Positions 15,755-24,961 of a stretch of DNA of 64,000 nucleotides are shown here, piece by piece. Numbering within the stretch: the first letter of the stretch is position 1; every line of letters begins with the position of its first letter. Below the pieces are notes generated by a model that worked only from the letters and a program-made list of their open reading frames with translations, ran no database searches and was not told the origin of the DNA. Origin of the DNA: CAYLGT01 sp964383465 (GTDB taxonomy: Bacteria > Patescibacteriota > Saccharimonadia > Saccharimonadales > Saccharimonadaceae); the NCBI GenBank assembly GCA_964383465.1, contig CAYLGT010000002.1, positions 1 to 64,000 on the forward strand. Reading direction: 5' to 3'. Both the position numbers and the translations under genes were made by a program.

Positions 15755-18396
15755 CTACCGCTAAACTTTACTTCTTTGCTGTCACTACCCGTCAGGAGTG
15801 CTGTGTCGGTGACAGTCACAACGACTTGTCGCTTTCCGCTCCCGGTGTATGAGATGCTCGCTGTTCCTGAGCCACTAACCTGTGCGGTTCCTACCACCGA
15901 ACCATCAACTTTGAACTCAACCGTTTGCAGAGGGTGGGTACCCTGGGTTACGGACGCACTGAGTGTGCCGCTAGAGTAGCTGATCGATGAAACAAATGGC
16001 GCTACGTCGTCACATTTGTGTACATCGTCGGACGCATTTGCGTCGTAGCCGTCTGGTGCAAACAACACGTCTTTCTTTGCAATTGGGTCGTATAGTTTCT
16101 GGACGCTGATCTGTTCTTTTGCGGCTTCAGGGGTACACTCTGTGGCTTTTTTCTTTGATACTTTGTCGAAAGTAATTGTTGTAGTCGCGCCACTTGCAGA
16201 GGCTTTGTTGTACCATGACGGGAACCAGTCGCTCTTGCCGGCCACCGTGAGGCGCTGGAGCCCAGCGGGGACGTTGAACCAGTCACCAGGCTTCCATGAG
16301 CCATCAGGCTGGAACACGTTGTAGTGAACATCGTGCTGAACGAGACTTACTGTAGGTCCAACAATGCTTGACAGTGCGTTACTCATAGCACGGTTGTCGT
16401 GGTTACCGACCCATATACTGAGCGTCGCTTTTGGCGAGAAGCTGTTCATCCAAAGCTCTTTACTGTAGCGGCCGGCGTTTGATGTACCAGTTTTGGTACC
16501 AGTTTTTACACCAGGGACGTTGAGGCCAGAGGCGCCACGTCCAAACGATGGCGCGCGAGCATTGTCGTCGCTTAGGATGTCAGCCAGCATGTAGGTGATC
16601 TGAGGGTCAATGACTTGCTTGCCTTCGTCTTTCCACTGCTGGATGACCTGTCCTTGAGAGTTTTTAACCTCCAGGATGCTCGCGACTGGTTTATAGACGC
16701 CCATGCGAGCAATGGTTGCAAATGTGTTAGCGTGCTCAACTTGGCGGAGTCCACAACCTCCGATCGCCGCCGCAAGGCCCACGTCTTGATCAACGCCCTC
16801 AGTACAGTAGCTCTTGTCTCCCATGGCATGGATGTTGTCGAGGGCGGCATCGCGACCAGTGATGTACATAGCCTTGATGGCCGGGATGTTACGAGACTCT
16901 GCGAGCCCAGAACGAATAGGGATGTTGCCGCGGAATTTGTTGTCAAAGTTGGCGACCGACTTTCCGTCGTCAGTGCGATAGATACTCTGTGGTATCGGCG
17001 AGTCAGACAGGATAGAACCTGCACCGTAGTTGGTTCCATCACGTTGCTTGAAGAGAGTTGCGTATACAAACGGTTTGATGCTTGAACCCGGCTGCAAGTA
17101 ACGTGTTGCTGCGTTGTCTGCGCCGTAATCTGGGTAGTTGTAGTCTCGTGACCCACGAAGCGCCAGGATCTGACCGGTCTGTGAATCGACGAGAGTCATA
17201 GCCCCGTTGTCGAAGTTAGCACTCTTTGGTAGGTAACTGTCGAAAAGTTTTACCATGGCATCATCGACGATTTGCTGAGCACGCCAGTCGAGAGTTGTTT
17301 TGACGGTTAATCCACCCGCACCAACGGTTTTCTTACCCAGCTTTGCTTCCAGGTCGGCCTTTACCATCTGGACGAAGTGAGGGGCTTTGATGCCTTTGTA
17401 TTGGTCAGTTTCTGGTTTGATTTCAGCGAGCACATCTACTTTTTTAGCAGCTTCTGCTTCGGACTTTTTTATGTACCCTTGTTCAACCATATAGTCCAGG
17501 GTGGTGTGTTGGCGGGACAGCAGAGCTTTGTGTCCATCTGGGTTGTAGGGGTCGTAGAGTCCAGGCAGCTGAGGGATGCTGGCAAGCAGTGCTGATTCTG
17601 CGAGAGACAGATCTTTGGCAGACTTACCGAAGTACGTCTGTGAGGCGGATTCAACGCCGTTGCGTCGTCCGCCGTACGGTGATTCGTTTAGATAAAGCGT
17701 CAAGATCTGGTCTTTGTTGTACATACGCTCTACTTCGACGGAGAGGATGAGCTCTTTTATCTTTCGTGGGATGCCGCCTAGTCCGCGGTCGCCGGCTTCA
17801 TCTGCGAAAAACACTTGTTTTACGAGCTGCTGTGTTAGGGTTGATCCACCTTGGGTCGCTCCTGCTCCTTGTGCATTACTTAGAGCGGCACGAGCTATTC
17901 CAGCGATGCTGAACCCACCATGTTTGTAAAAGTCCTTGTCCTCGATAGCGATCGTGGCGTCTTTCATGGTCTTTGCGATCTCTTCAGACTTCACGACGAG
18001 CTTGTAGTCGCCGTCACCCTTGTCCTCCCAGAGAAGCACGCCGTTTCGGTCGAAGTAACGAGTCACAGTAGTCTGCACGCGCTTCGAAAGTTCGCTCGGG
18101 CGGATGGCGTCTAACTCTCGGCGATAGTACGCAAACAATGCGCCAAACATCAGCACCATAAGAAGTACACCGACACCAGCGATTTTGGCCGCCATGATGC
18201 CCCCTTCGCGGCTAAACCAGTATCCAAAGAATCGCTTCGGGTGAAGTCGGTAAACGAACCGTTTTACTGGGTGTTTAGGCAGGGTCGCTAGGTATTCAGC
18301 CTTCTTTCGCTTCCTAAAATCCTTCTTCGACTTTCGTCGGCTACTGAGGTTCGCATAGACATTTAACGCTTTTGCGGCTTGCTTCTTGATAGGCAT
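15751..18396 (-). CDS. Class A penicillin-binding protein (bifunctional PBP1A-type)
   Basis: Polymerises and cross-links peptidoglycan at the outer membrane face. The 881-residue chain has a basic cytoplasmic start, a membrane segment (about 68-92), the GT51 glycosyltransferase (catalytic Glu in EDKDFYKHGGF; QGGSTLTQQLVKQ; ILTLYLNESPYGG) and a transpeptidase with SxxK (GSSIKPF), SxN (ESRN) and KTGT. The KTG region is doubled as KTGTKTGTSNAGR. The last 100 residues form an Ig-like beta domain (HPLQTVEFKVDGSVVG). A GGGAGTAAAGGG ribosome site precedes the ATG. It is a stand-alone gene. Confidence 0.95.
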   Translation of the reverse strand: MPIKKQAAKALNVYANLSSRRKSKKDFRKRKKAEYLATLPKHPVKRFVYRLHPKRFFGYWFSREGGIMAAKIAGVGVLLMVLMFGALFAYYRRELDAIRPSELSKRVQTTVTRYFDRNGVLLWEDKGDGDYKLVVKSEEIAKTMKDATIAIEDKDFYKHGGFSIAGIARAALSNAQGAGATQGGSTLTQQLVKQVFFADEAGDRGLGGIPRKIKELILSVEVERMYNKDQILTLYLNESPYGGRRNGVESASQTYFGKSAKDLSLAESALLASIPQLPGLYDPYNPDGHKALLSRQHTTLDYMVEQGYIKKSEAEAAKKVDVLAEIKPETDQYKGIKAPHFVQMVKADLEAKLGKKTVGAGGLTVKTTLDWRAQQIVDDAMVKLFDSYLPKSANFDNGAMTLVDSQTGQILALRGSRDYNYPDYGADNAATRYLQPGSSIKPFVYATLFKQRDGTNYGAGSILSDSPIPQSIYRTDDGKSVANFDNKFRGNIPIRSGLAESRNIPAIKAMYITGRDAALDNIHAMGDKSYCTEGVDQDVGLAAAIGGCGLRQVEHANTFATIARMGVYKPVASILEVKNSQGQVIQQWKDEGKQVIDPQITYMLADILSDDNARAPSFGRGASGLNVPGVKTGTKTGTSNAGRYSKELWMNSFSPKATLSIWVGNHDNRAMSNALSSIVGPTVSLVQHDVHYNVFQPDGSWKPGDWFNVPAGLQRLTVAGKSDWFPSWYNKASASGATTTITFDKVSKKKATECTPEAAKEQISVQKLYDPIAKKDVLFAPDGYDANASDDVHKCDDVAPFVSSISYSSGTLSASVTQGTHPLQTVEFKVDGSVVGTAQVSGSGTASISYTGSGKRQVVVTVTDTALLTGSDSKEVKFSGS

Positions 18397-18486
18397 TTAA
18401 AAACCCTTTACTCCCATTAGTTTCGCGTAAATAAACTTACGTTTGATTGTATCACGGGGCGGTATGTGAATGCGACGCATTTGAGC

Positions 18487-18492
18487 TATACT
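18487..18492 (+). promoter_or_regulatory. -10 box of tyrS
   Basis: TATACT, about 31 bases before the ATG; GAGAAGGA serves as ribosome site. Confidence 0.5.
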
Positions 18493-18523
18493 GAGAGATA
18501 GTTTAAAAGAAGAGAAGGACCTC

Positions 18524-19732
18524 ATGACGTTAGCCGAAGAACTGCAGTGGCGAGGATTCGTAAATCAGACCACATTTGCCGATGTAACAGATGTAAATAC
18601 TCCGCGAAAACTTTATTTTGGTGTCGATCCTAGCGCCAAGAGTATGCATATAGGACAGCTTTCTATGGCGATGATGATTCGTCATTTTATGAGCCATGGG
18701 CACGAAGTTACACTCCTCGTCGGTGGGGCAACTGGTATGATCGGTGATCCAGGCGGCAAGGACTCCGAGCGTGACCTCAAGACTCTGGACGAAATTGCTG
18801 CCAACAAAGCCGGGATCGCCGCTCAGTATCGCCAACTGTTTGACGGACAGGCATTTGACGTGGTCGATAACTACGACTGGTTCCAGCACATCAACTACCT
18901 CGATTTTTTGCGTAGTGTCGGCAAACACTTCTCCATGACTCAGTTACTTGATCGCGATTTCATCAAAACTCGTATAGGAGAAGGCGGTTCGGGTATCAGC
19001 TACGCTGAGTTTAGCTATAACCTCATCCAGGGGTATGACTTCCTGCATCTCTTTCGTGAGAAAGGTGTGACACTGCAGATCGCTGGATCGGATCAGTGGG
19101 GAAACAGTGTCTCTGGCGTGCAGATGATCAAAAAGATGGCCGATGGTGAGGCGCATGTCTGGACGGCGCCGTTAATTCTCGATGCATCGACGGGTAAAAA
19201 GTTTGGTAAAAGTGAAGGCAACGCGGTATGGCTAGATCCTGAGATGACAAGCCCGTTTGCGTTTTACCAGTTCTGGCTCAATGTCTCGGATGAAGGAGTG
19301 GGCGACTACCTGAAGCTCTACACCCTCATTACACCTGAGGATCACACTGCGCTCATGGATGAGTTTTCTAAAAATCCTGGTGCTCGAGAGGCACAGAAGT
19401 ACCTAGCGTTTGAAGCGACTAAGCTAGTGCATGGTGAAGCTCGCGCCGAACAAGCCCGAAATGTTACTGCAGCACTGTTCGGTGATACGCCATTTACGCA
19501 GCTAATCGACGAGGAGCTAGACATGCTTGCTCGCGAAATTCCTGTCACCACTAGTTCGCACGTGGTGAACGCGCTGGTGGCTTCTGGCGTCTGTTCAAGT
19601 AACGGTGAAGCTCGAAGACTGATCGACGGGGGCGCGATTAGCGTCAATGGCGAAAAGGTCTCGGACGATGTTGAACTCCGCGCTCCTTGCCTGATCAAAA
19701 AGGGTAAGAACAGCTTTATTTTGGCTCGCTGA
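18524..19732 (+). CDS. tyrS: Tyrosyl-tRNA synthetase
   Basis: Class I synthetase charging tRNA-Tyr. The 402-residue protein has the HIGH-type signature (SAKSMHIGQL), the KMSKS equivalent KFGKSEG near residue 225, and a C-terminal S4 domain (SSNGEARRLIDGGAISVNGEKV). The TyrRS-2 (TyrZ-like) subclass is likely from the HIGQ and KFGKS forms. Ribosome site GAGAAGGA. One base separates its stop from the permease gene, so both share a transcript. Confidence 0.95.
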   Translation: MTLAEELQWRGFVNQTTFADVTDVNTPRKLYFGVDPSAKSMHIGQLSMAMMIRHFMSHGHEVTLLVGGATGMIGDPGGKDSERDLKTLDEIAANKAGIAAQYRQLFDGQAFDVVDNYDWFQHINYLDFLRSVGKHFSMTQLLDRDFIKTRIGEGGSGISYAEFSYNLIQGYDFLHLFREKGVTLQIAGSDQWGNSVSGVQMIKKMADGEAHVWTAPLILDASTGKKFGKSEGNAVWLDPEMTSPFAFYQFWLNVSDEGVGDYLKLYTLITPEDHTALMDEFSKNPGAREAQKYLAFEATKLVHGEARAEQARNVTAALFGDTPFTQLIDEELDMLAREIPVTTSSHVVNALVASGVCSSNGEARRLIDGGAISVNGEKVSDDVELRAPCLIKKGKNSFILAR

Positions 19733-19733
19733 C

Positions 19734-20468
19734 ATGCCGCTTGAATTACAGCTCACTATCATTTTCGTCTCGAGCGTTTTGATGGGAGTGCTGTCGGGTG
19801 TGAGTGGCGGAGGAGCCGGCATCATCATGTTGCCCGTGATGCTTGCCGTCGGTCTGCCCCCTCAAGTAGCAGTAGCAACCATGAAAATGGGAGGACTGGG
19901 TGCAGCGTTTGGTGGACTAACGGCTTTCCGAAAAACGTCACACATTCGAAAAGACATCGTAAAAGTTATGGCCCCGATAGCTGTCATAATCGGTATTGTC
20001 ACCCCGGTTATATTTCAGAAAATGGACAGCGACTTGTTCGAAAAAGCCCTCGGTGCTGTTATGCTGTTGACGATTCCACTTCTTTTCACGAAAAAGTCGT
20101 TTAAACCTTCTCGACACAGCCATTTTGTGGGCTATTTGTTGTATTCAGTGAGCTTGTTTTTGGTAGCGATATTTAGTGCGGGTATCGGGTATCTAGCGAT
20201 CTTTATCATGTTGTTCTTTTTCGGGACGTCCAAAATCGAGGCAAATGCCACAAAAAGGGTCGTGATGGTGTTTCAGGTTCCATTGACATTTCTAGGGTTG
20301 CTCGTTGCTGGTTTCGTATCAATTCCGCATGGCTTGACTATACTTATCGCAAGTTACATCGGCACGCATCTCGGCACGAAACTTGCACTCAAGAAGGGTG
20401 AGCAATTTATCTCATTGTCCATGGCACTGGTTGCGCTACTAACAGGTACGTATCTTTTAGTAGGGTAG
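19734..20468 (+). CDS. TauE/SafE-family membrane permease
   Basis: 244 residues with about eight hydrophobic segments; the N-terminal repeat shows the family stretch GVLSGVSGGGAGIIMLPVML and a second PF01925-like repeat follows at about residue 135. Members are proposed exporters of sulfonates, sulfoacetate or other anions; the substrate here is unknown. It lies between tyrS and recG with 1 and 2 base gaps, an operon by position and not by function. Confidence 0.85.
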   Translation: MPLELQLTIIFVSSVLMGVLSGVSGGGAGIIMLPVMLAVGLPPQVAVATMKMGGLGAAFGGLTAFRKTSHIRKDIVKVMAPIAVIIGIVTPVIFQKMDSDLFEKALGAVMLLTIPLLFTKKSFKPSRHSHFVGYLLYSVSLFLVAIFSAGIGYLAIFIMLFFFGTSKIEANATKRVVMVFQVPLTFLGLLVAGFVSIPHGLTILIASYIGTHLGTKLALKKGEQFISLSMALVALLTGTYLLVG

Positions 20469-20470
20469 TT

Positions 20471-22498
20471 ATGAAGTTTGATACACCACTCGAGCAAGTA
20501 AAGGGCGTCGGTCCGAAGACAGCGGAGGCGTTTGCAAGAGCTCGGCTACATACAGTTGGCGATCTGGCGCTGTTTTTACCGCGAAAACACGAGGATTTTT
20601 CACACGTGACGCCAATTGCTAGCCTGATGCCCGGCAACGTGTCGGTCCGCGGGACGTTTTCTCATGTAGAAACTAAGCGAGTGCGCAGAGGCATGACGGT
20701 GACGAGCGCGGTTCTTGCCGACTTGACCTCGAAAGTTCAGGTGGTATGGTTTAACCAAGGCTACCGCGCTGCACAGCTGGAGCCGGGCAAAGAATTTCTC
20801 GTTTCAGGTGAATTCGGGCTTCAGCGGCAACGCTACCAGATCACTAATCCTAGTGCAGAAGCCGTCAAAGACGTCGGCGTGAGTGGCGGGCGAATCGTAC
20901 CGATTTATCATGCTGTAGGCGGTCTGAAGTCGGTGTTGGTGCGCAAAATCTTACTAGAGATAAAGCCGTTTATGATGGGACTTCCTGAAACACTTCCTCC
21001 GGAGGTGATCGAACAGCAAGGCCTCATGAGCCGAGCTGACGCTGTGGTTGCCATGCACTTTCCAGAAAGCTTCGAGCAACTCGAAGCTGCAAAAGCCCGC
21101 TTGGGCTTCGAAGAAGTTTTTGCACTCATGCTTGCGAGCCAACTAAACAAACTGGATAACGCACGGCTTGAGAGTCATACCATAGAGTTTGATGCGCGTG
21201 ACGCCAAAGTATTTGTCGACGCACTGCCGTTTAGCTTGACGAATGCTCAAAGGGTGGCGGCATGGGAGGCCATACAGAATTTGTCGAGCGGTGAACCGAT
21301 GAACCGCTTGCTTCAGGGCGATGTTGGTTCCGGCAAAACCGTCGTTGCTGGTCTGGTTGCTTATATCGCTGCACGTGCTGGTTATCAGACCGCGTTTATG
21401 GCCCCGACAGAACTTCTGGCTGTGCAGCACGCTTCGACACTTTCGAGCCTCCTGGAGCCGCTCGGAGTACGAACGGCACTCTTGATCGGCTCAGTGACGA
21501 AAGCTCAGCGAAAACCGCTCCTTGAGGCAATGAAAACAGGAGAAACTGACATAGTCGTTGGCACGCACGCTCTTTTCCAGGATACTGTCGAGTTTGCCAA
21601 CCTCGGCTTTGTCGTCATAGATGAGCAACATCGCTTCGGTGTTGAGCAGCGTCAGCGTTTACTGGCAAAGTCTCACAAGATGCCGCATCTGCTCGCCATG
21701 ACAGCTACTCCAATCCCACGCAGTCTGCAGCTGACGGTGTATGGAGAGCTTGAGATATCGATTTTGGCCCAAAAACCGGTTGGGCGTCGCGACATAGAGA
21801 CAAAAATCATTTCGCCCAACTCACGAACCGCCATGTACGAGCACCTTGAGTCAGAGCTAGCGGCTGGGCGTCAGGCCTATGTCATATGCCCACGGATAGA
21901 AGAGGGCGACGACGAAATGAAGAGCGTCGAAGCGGAGATCAAACGGCTCCGTGCTCACCATTTCAAACACCGCCGGCTCGGATTGCTACACGGCAAATTA
22001 ACAGCGCAGGAAAAAGATGAGGTTATGAGTGCCTTTTCTCGCGGTGAGGTCGACATACTTGTCAGCACCACCGTTGTAGAGGTGGGTGTTGACGTACCAA
22101 ACGCTACAGTCATCATTATCGAGGGCGCTGACAGGTTCGGGCTTGCCCAGCTTCACCAGCTACGCGGCCGCGTCGGACGGTCAGAGCTGCAAAGCTATTG
22201 TTATCTAGTGCCGGGCACAAGTCTCAAGCCGTCGCAGCGACTACGAGAACTTGAAAAAAGTAATGACGGTTTTTATCTGGCCGAAAAAGACTTAGAGCTT
22301 CGCGGCCCGGGCGAGATCTACGGCCGGGCACAGTCGGGTGCGCTTAACCTGGCGGTGGCGAATATCGCCGATACTAAACTTCTCAAAAAAGCTCAAAAAG
22401 CTGCCGTCTCATGGCTCGAGACGGGCGCGGAGCTGGTACACTATAAGCAGTTGAGTCGTGAGGTAGACCGATACCGTCGCATAACGACACTAAATTAA
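20471..22498 (+). CDS. recG: ATP-dependent DNA helicase RecG
   Basis: Branch-migration helicase that rescues stalled forks. The 675-residue protein has the N-terminal wedge/OB domain, then helicase motifs: I GDVGSGKTVVAG, II DEQHRFG, III MTATPIPRSL, V VVEVGVDVPNA and VI QLRGRVGRS, plus the RecG C-terminal TRG-type region (GPGEIYGRAQSG). Length is normal. TAGGG precedes the ATG. Followed after 14 bases by the 22513 gene. Confidence 0.96.
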   Translation: MKFDTPLEQVKGVGPKTAEAFARARLHTVGDLALFLPRKHEDFSHVTPIASLMPGNVSVRGTFSHVETKRVRRGMTVTSAVLADLTSKVQVVWFNQGYRAAQLEPGKEFLVSGEFGLQRQRYQITNPSAEAVKDVGVSGGRIVPIYHAVGGLKSVLVRKILLEIKPFMMGLPETLPPEVIEQQGLMSRADAVVAMHFPESFEQLEAAKARLGFEEVFALMLASQLNKLDNARLESHTIEFDARDAKVFVDALPFSLTNAQRVAAWEAIQNLSSGEPMNRLLQGDVGSGKTVVAGLVAYIAARAGYQTAFMAPTELLAVQHASTLSSLLEPLGVRTALLIGSVTKAQRKPLLEAMKTGETDIVVGTHALFQDTVEFANLGFVVIDEQHRFGVEQRQRLLAKSHKMPHLLAMTATPIPRSLQLTVYGELEISILAQKPVGRRDIETKIISPNSRTAMYEHLESELAAGRQAYVICPRIEEGDDEMKSVEAEIKRLRAHHFKHRRLGLLHGKLTAQEKDEVMSAFSRGEVDILVSTTVVEVGVDVPNATVIIIEGADRFGLAQLHQLRGRVGRSELQSYCYLVPGTSLKPSQRLRELEKSNDGFYLAEKDLELRGPGEIYGRAQSGALNLAVANIADTKLLKKAQKAAVSWLETGAELVHYKQLSREVDRYRRITTLN

Positions 22499-22512
22499 AC
22501 AAAGAACTGCCT

Positions 22513-23343
22513 ATGTATGCTGGTACAACACTCAGAACGAAATCAGGTCGCGTCATGGGCGCGCACCAGAGGATTGATCGCATCGCAAAGCGACATCTGC
22601 GAGAAGTGTTGCCGAAGCGAGCATTTTTCCCAACTATTACCGAGATATTGCGATTTGAAGGGCTCAACGGTCCCGATGGCTTAAAGCGAAAAAGCCCCGG
22701 ACGAGATGAACCGTGGCACTTTATAGATCCAACTGACCCGACGGATACGCAGCTTCTCGACATGATCGACGACCACATGGTCAACCTCGAAAAAGCACTT
22801 TTGAAGCGCGATAAAGTGCGGGCCGCGTTTGAGGCCGCGTGGCTGGCGCATACCATCGTTGATGGCCTTACGCCCGCACATCATTATCCGTTTGAGGCTA
22901 AGCTAGATGAGCTACGCGGTGGCGAAGGACTTGAGACCCGAAACTCTCTGAAACAGAAACTGGTGTTACCCGGAGAAACCAAACGACACCTCATCAAAAA
23001 CAACTGGGAATTCTGGGGTGCGAAGGGAGTTATGACGACACACGGCTTTTTCGAGTTCGGGTTTGCTTCGACACTCTCAACTATCAAACTGGTTCGAGCA
23101 CATCTGACGAAAAATGACCTGATTCGCGCCAAGCAACAAGGCATACGACCCATCTACCTCGAGACCATGAAACACATACATTCACTAAAGATGTATGAAA
23201 CGTTTCATAAAAAAGGCTGGAATCGCTCACTCGCAAAACAGAGCCGGCAAGAGCTCGCTCCAGCCATTATTCGTATGGTGACACTCGCTTGGTACGTAGC
23301 GAGTCTTAGGGCTGAAAAGCGGGCGAGAGGGCAGCGCCCATGA
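22513..23343 (+). CDS. Zinc-dependent phospholipase C/S1-P1-like protein, 276 aa
   Basis: I do not recognise a named family, but residues about 115-130 read AWLAHTIVDGLTPAHHYPFE, which matches the H-x3-D-x(3-5)-P-x-H pattern of the zinc-dependent phospholipase C / P1 nuclease fold; an upstream WHFIDPTDPTD and D-D-H (IDDHMVN) could give more ligands. There is no signal peptide, unlike most of that fold, so a cytoplasmic role is likely. It lies between recG and rsmD and overlaps rsmD by 4 bases (ATGA). Confidence 0.6.
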   Translation: MYAGTTLRTKSGRVMGAHQRIDRIAKRHLREVLPKRAFFPTITEILRFEGLNGPDGLKRKSPGRDEPWHFIDPTDPTDTQLLDMIDDHMVNLEKALLKRDKVRAAFEAAWLAHTIVDGLTPAHHYPFEAKLDELRGGEGLETRNSLKQKLVLPGETKRHLIKNNWEFWGAKGVMTTHGFFEFGFASTLSTIKLVRAHLTKNDLIRAKQQGIRPIYLETMKHIHSLKMYETFHKKGWNRSLAKQSRQELAPAIIRMVTLAWYVASLRAEKRARGQRP

Positions 23344-23891
23344 GGGTTCGTTTGATCGGTGGGAGTCATGGAGGGCGTTTTATAGAGGCGCCCGACACTT
23401 CCCGGACGCACCCTATGGGAGAACGTGTCCGTGGATCATTGTTCAACATACTGGGTGACGTCACTGGGCTGGCGGTTTGTGATGCGTTCGCAGGAACCGG
23501 CGCTCTAGGTCTTGAGGCACTTTCGCGTGGCGCCAACAACGTGCTGTTTATCGAAAAAGACAGGATCGCCCAGAAAGTATTGCAGGCAAATATCGAGAGC
23601 CTTCATTTTCAGGAGCGGGCCAAGTTGATACGTAGTAGTGTGGCGGCTTGGGATGAAACAAGTGGCGATACACAGTTCGACTTGATTTTTGCCGATCCGC
23701 CCTACCATGATTTGCAGTTATCCACAGTTTTCCGACTCAAAAAGTATTTAAAACCCAACGGGCTTATGGTAGTATCATACCCAGGTAGGGAGTCAGTGCC
23801 GACCGTTAATGGAGTTGTTGTGGTGGACAATCGTAGTTACGGAGACGCGGCACTGGCCTTCTACCGCCTAGATGCTAACTCATCGGAGTAA
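23340..23891 (+). CDS. rsmD: 16S rRNA (guanine966-N2)-methyltransferase RsmD
   Basis: Methylates G966 of 16S rRNA. 183 residues with the family start (RLIGGSHGGRFIEAP, RTHPMGERVRGSLFNIL), SAM motif DAFAGTGALGLEALSRGA and the catalytic FADPPY. Translationally coupled to the preceding gene by ATGA, and 3 bases before the next small gene. Confidence 0.93.
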   Translation: MRVRLIGGSHGGRFIEAPDTSRTHPMGERVRGSLFNILGDVTGLAVCDAFAGTGALGLEALSRGANNVLFIEKDRIAQKVLQANIESLHFQERAKLIRSSVAAWDETSGDTQFDLIFADPPYHDLQLSTVFRLKKYLKPNGLMVVSYPGRESVPTVNGVVVVDNRSYGDAALAFYRLDANSSE

Positions 23892-23894
23892 CAG

Positions 23895-24125
23895 ATGACA
23901 AATACTCAAGAAGAGACAGGTTCCGGCCCAGAAGGGTCTATTTTTTTGTCTCGCGAAAAATACTCACGCGATAAACAGGCGCTACTACTCGGCAGGGGCC
24001 CCGTCGCGCTATCGCTCCAGGATGTCTCAGAAGCAGAAGTGCTCGAGTTTATGATCGGCCATGATTTCATGCTCGACATGCGTTCGCGTCTCACGAGGCA
24101 ATTTCGTCCCGATATATGGGACTAA
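23895..24125 (+). CDS. Hypothetical protein, 76 aa
   Basis: Unrecognised, acidic to neutral, no membrane segment or cysteine. It directly follows rsmD (3-base gap) and precedes tRNA-Leu, so it is likely transcribed with rsmD. A coding reading is supported by tight packing and ordinary codon use. Confidence 0.55.
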   Translation: MTNTQEETGSGPEGSIFLSREKYSRDKQALLLGRGPVALSLQDVSEAEVLEFMIGHDFMLDMRSRLTRQFRPDIWD

Positions 24126-24203
24126 ATCTGCTACAATAGTTTTCGCTGTATGTAGATGTGGTGACATCGTGCCTGACGTAAATTAACATTTCGATTCTCT
24201 TGT

Positions 24204-24288
24204 GCGGCAGTGGCGGAATTGGTAGACGCGCATGCCTTAGGAGCATGTATCTTCGGATGTGAAGGTTCAAGTCCTTTCTGCCGCACCA
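24204..24288 (+). tRNA. tRNA-Leu (anticodon UAG), CCA encoded
   Basis: Folds as a class II tRNA: acceptor GCGGCAG/CTGCCGC, D arm GCG...CGC with GGTAGA, anticodon stem CATGC/GCATG with loop CTTAGGA (anticodon TAG), long variable arm TATCTTCGGATGT, T arm GAAGG/CCTTT with TTCAAGT, then A plus encoded CCA. A possible -10 box TACAAT is at 24132-24137. Confidence 0.95.
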
Positions 24289-24332
24289 GAGTGTTGAAAT
24301 GATACGTTTAGGCTCTCCACATTACCAAAATA

Positions 24333-24361
24333 GTGACAAGTAGAAATAAACATTGTAAAAT
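24333..24361 (+). promoter_or_regulatory. Promoter of the Nudix gene
   Basis: GTGACA (24333-24338), 17-base spacer, TAAAAT (24356-24361); the ATG is 8 bases after the -10 box. Confidence 0.6.
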
Positions 24362-24369
24362 AATTTTTA

Positions 24370-24876
24370 ATGACAGAACTACTTGGTTATCCCCCATTTC
24401 CAGCTGAGGACGATGCGGTTCTAAGTTTAGTATGTATACGAAACGACGCTGGCGATGTCTTGATGGGCCGCAAAACACGCGGATTTGGGGCTGGCAGACT
24501 GGTCTTACCTGGCGGCAAAGGACGATACTGGGCTGGTTCCAGCGGGATTTTAAGGAGTCCTTTTATCTATGATGCGGCACGTGAAGTACATGAAGAAACG
24601 GGCATTGCGCTTGATGCAACTGCACTGACTCAAGTAGGTCAGCTGCACGTGGAGCGTCATGACAGTGAAATGGATGTACTGCAGATTTTTGCAGGCTCCA
24701 GCAACGACATGCCTCATGATTCTGAGGAGCTCGAGGACGTTGCCTTCATGGCGGAAGTCCCATACGCTGAAATGCCTGCAGATTATAAGCTGTGGCTCCC
24801 GCACATACTTGGCGGGAGGGCGGTGACAGCATATGTGTGGCTGAACAGCAGCACAGATGTATTTGTTTCTCGCTAG
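24370..24876 (+). CDS. Nudix hydrolase with an interrupted Nudix box
   Basis: 168 residues of MutT/MTH1 type: LSLVCIRNDAGDVLMGRK, RLVLPGGK, then DAAREVHEETGI and late DVLQIFAG/EELEDVAFM, suggesting hydrolysis of an oxidised purine dNTP or a related nucleotide. The Nudix box is odd: between GGK and the AAREVHEETG core there are about 17 residues (GRYWAGSSGILRSPFIYD) where the consensus has about 8 with a conserved Glu, which is missing. The REVHEETG metal ligands are intact. Leaderless by promoter position. Stand-alone gene downstream of tRNA-Leu. Confidence 0.85.
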   Translation: MTELLGYPPFPAEDDAVLSLVCIRNDAGDVLMGRKTRGFGAGRLVLPGGKGRYWAGSSGILRSPFIYDAAREVHEETGIALDATALTQVGQLHVERHDSEMDVLQIFAGSSNDMPHDSEELEDVAFMAEVPYAEMPADYKLWLPHILGGRAVTAYVWLNSSTDVFVSR

Positions 24877-24903
24877 CAACTACTTTCGCAATTAACGTAC
24901 ATG

Positions 24904-24957
24904 AAAACACTCCCTCCCTGAGTGTCTTCAAAGCTGAAGACAAACAGGAAGGGAGTG
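24904..24957 (-). terminator. Terminator of the 24962-25558 cassette
   Basis: Minus strand CACTCCCTTCCTG ... CAGGGAGGGAGTG stem with an inner GTCTTCA/TGAAGAC stem, followed by TTTTC. Confidence 0.8.
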
Positions 24958-24961
24958 AGGC

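Noticed and set aside
15781..18396. Several plus-strand frames within the PBP gene
   Set aside because: All lie opposite a gene with complete catalytic motifs and show no ribosome sites.
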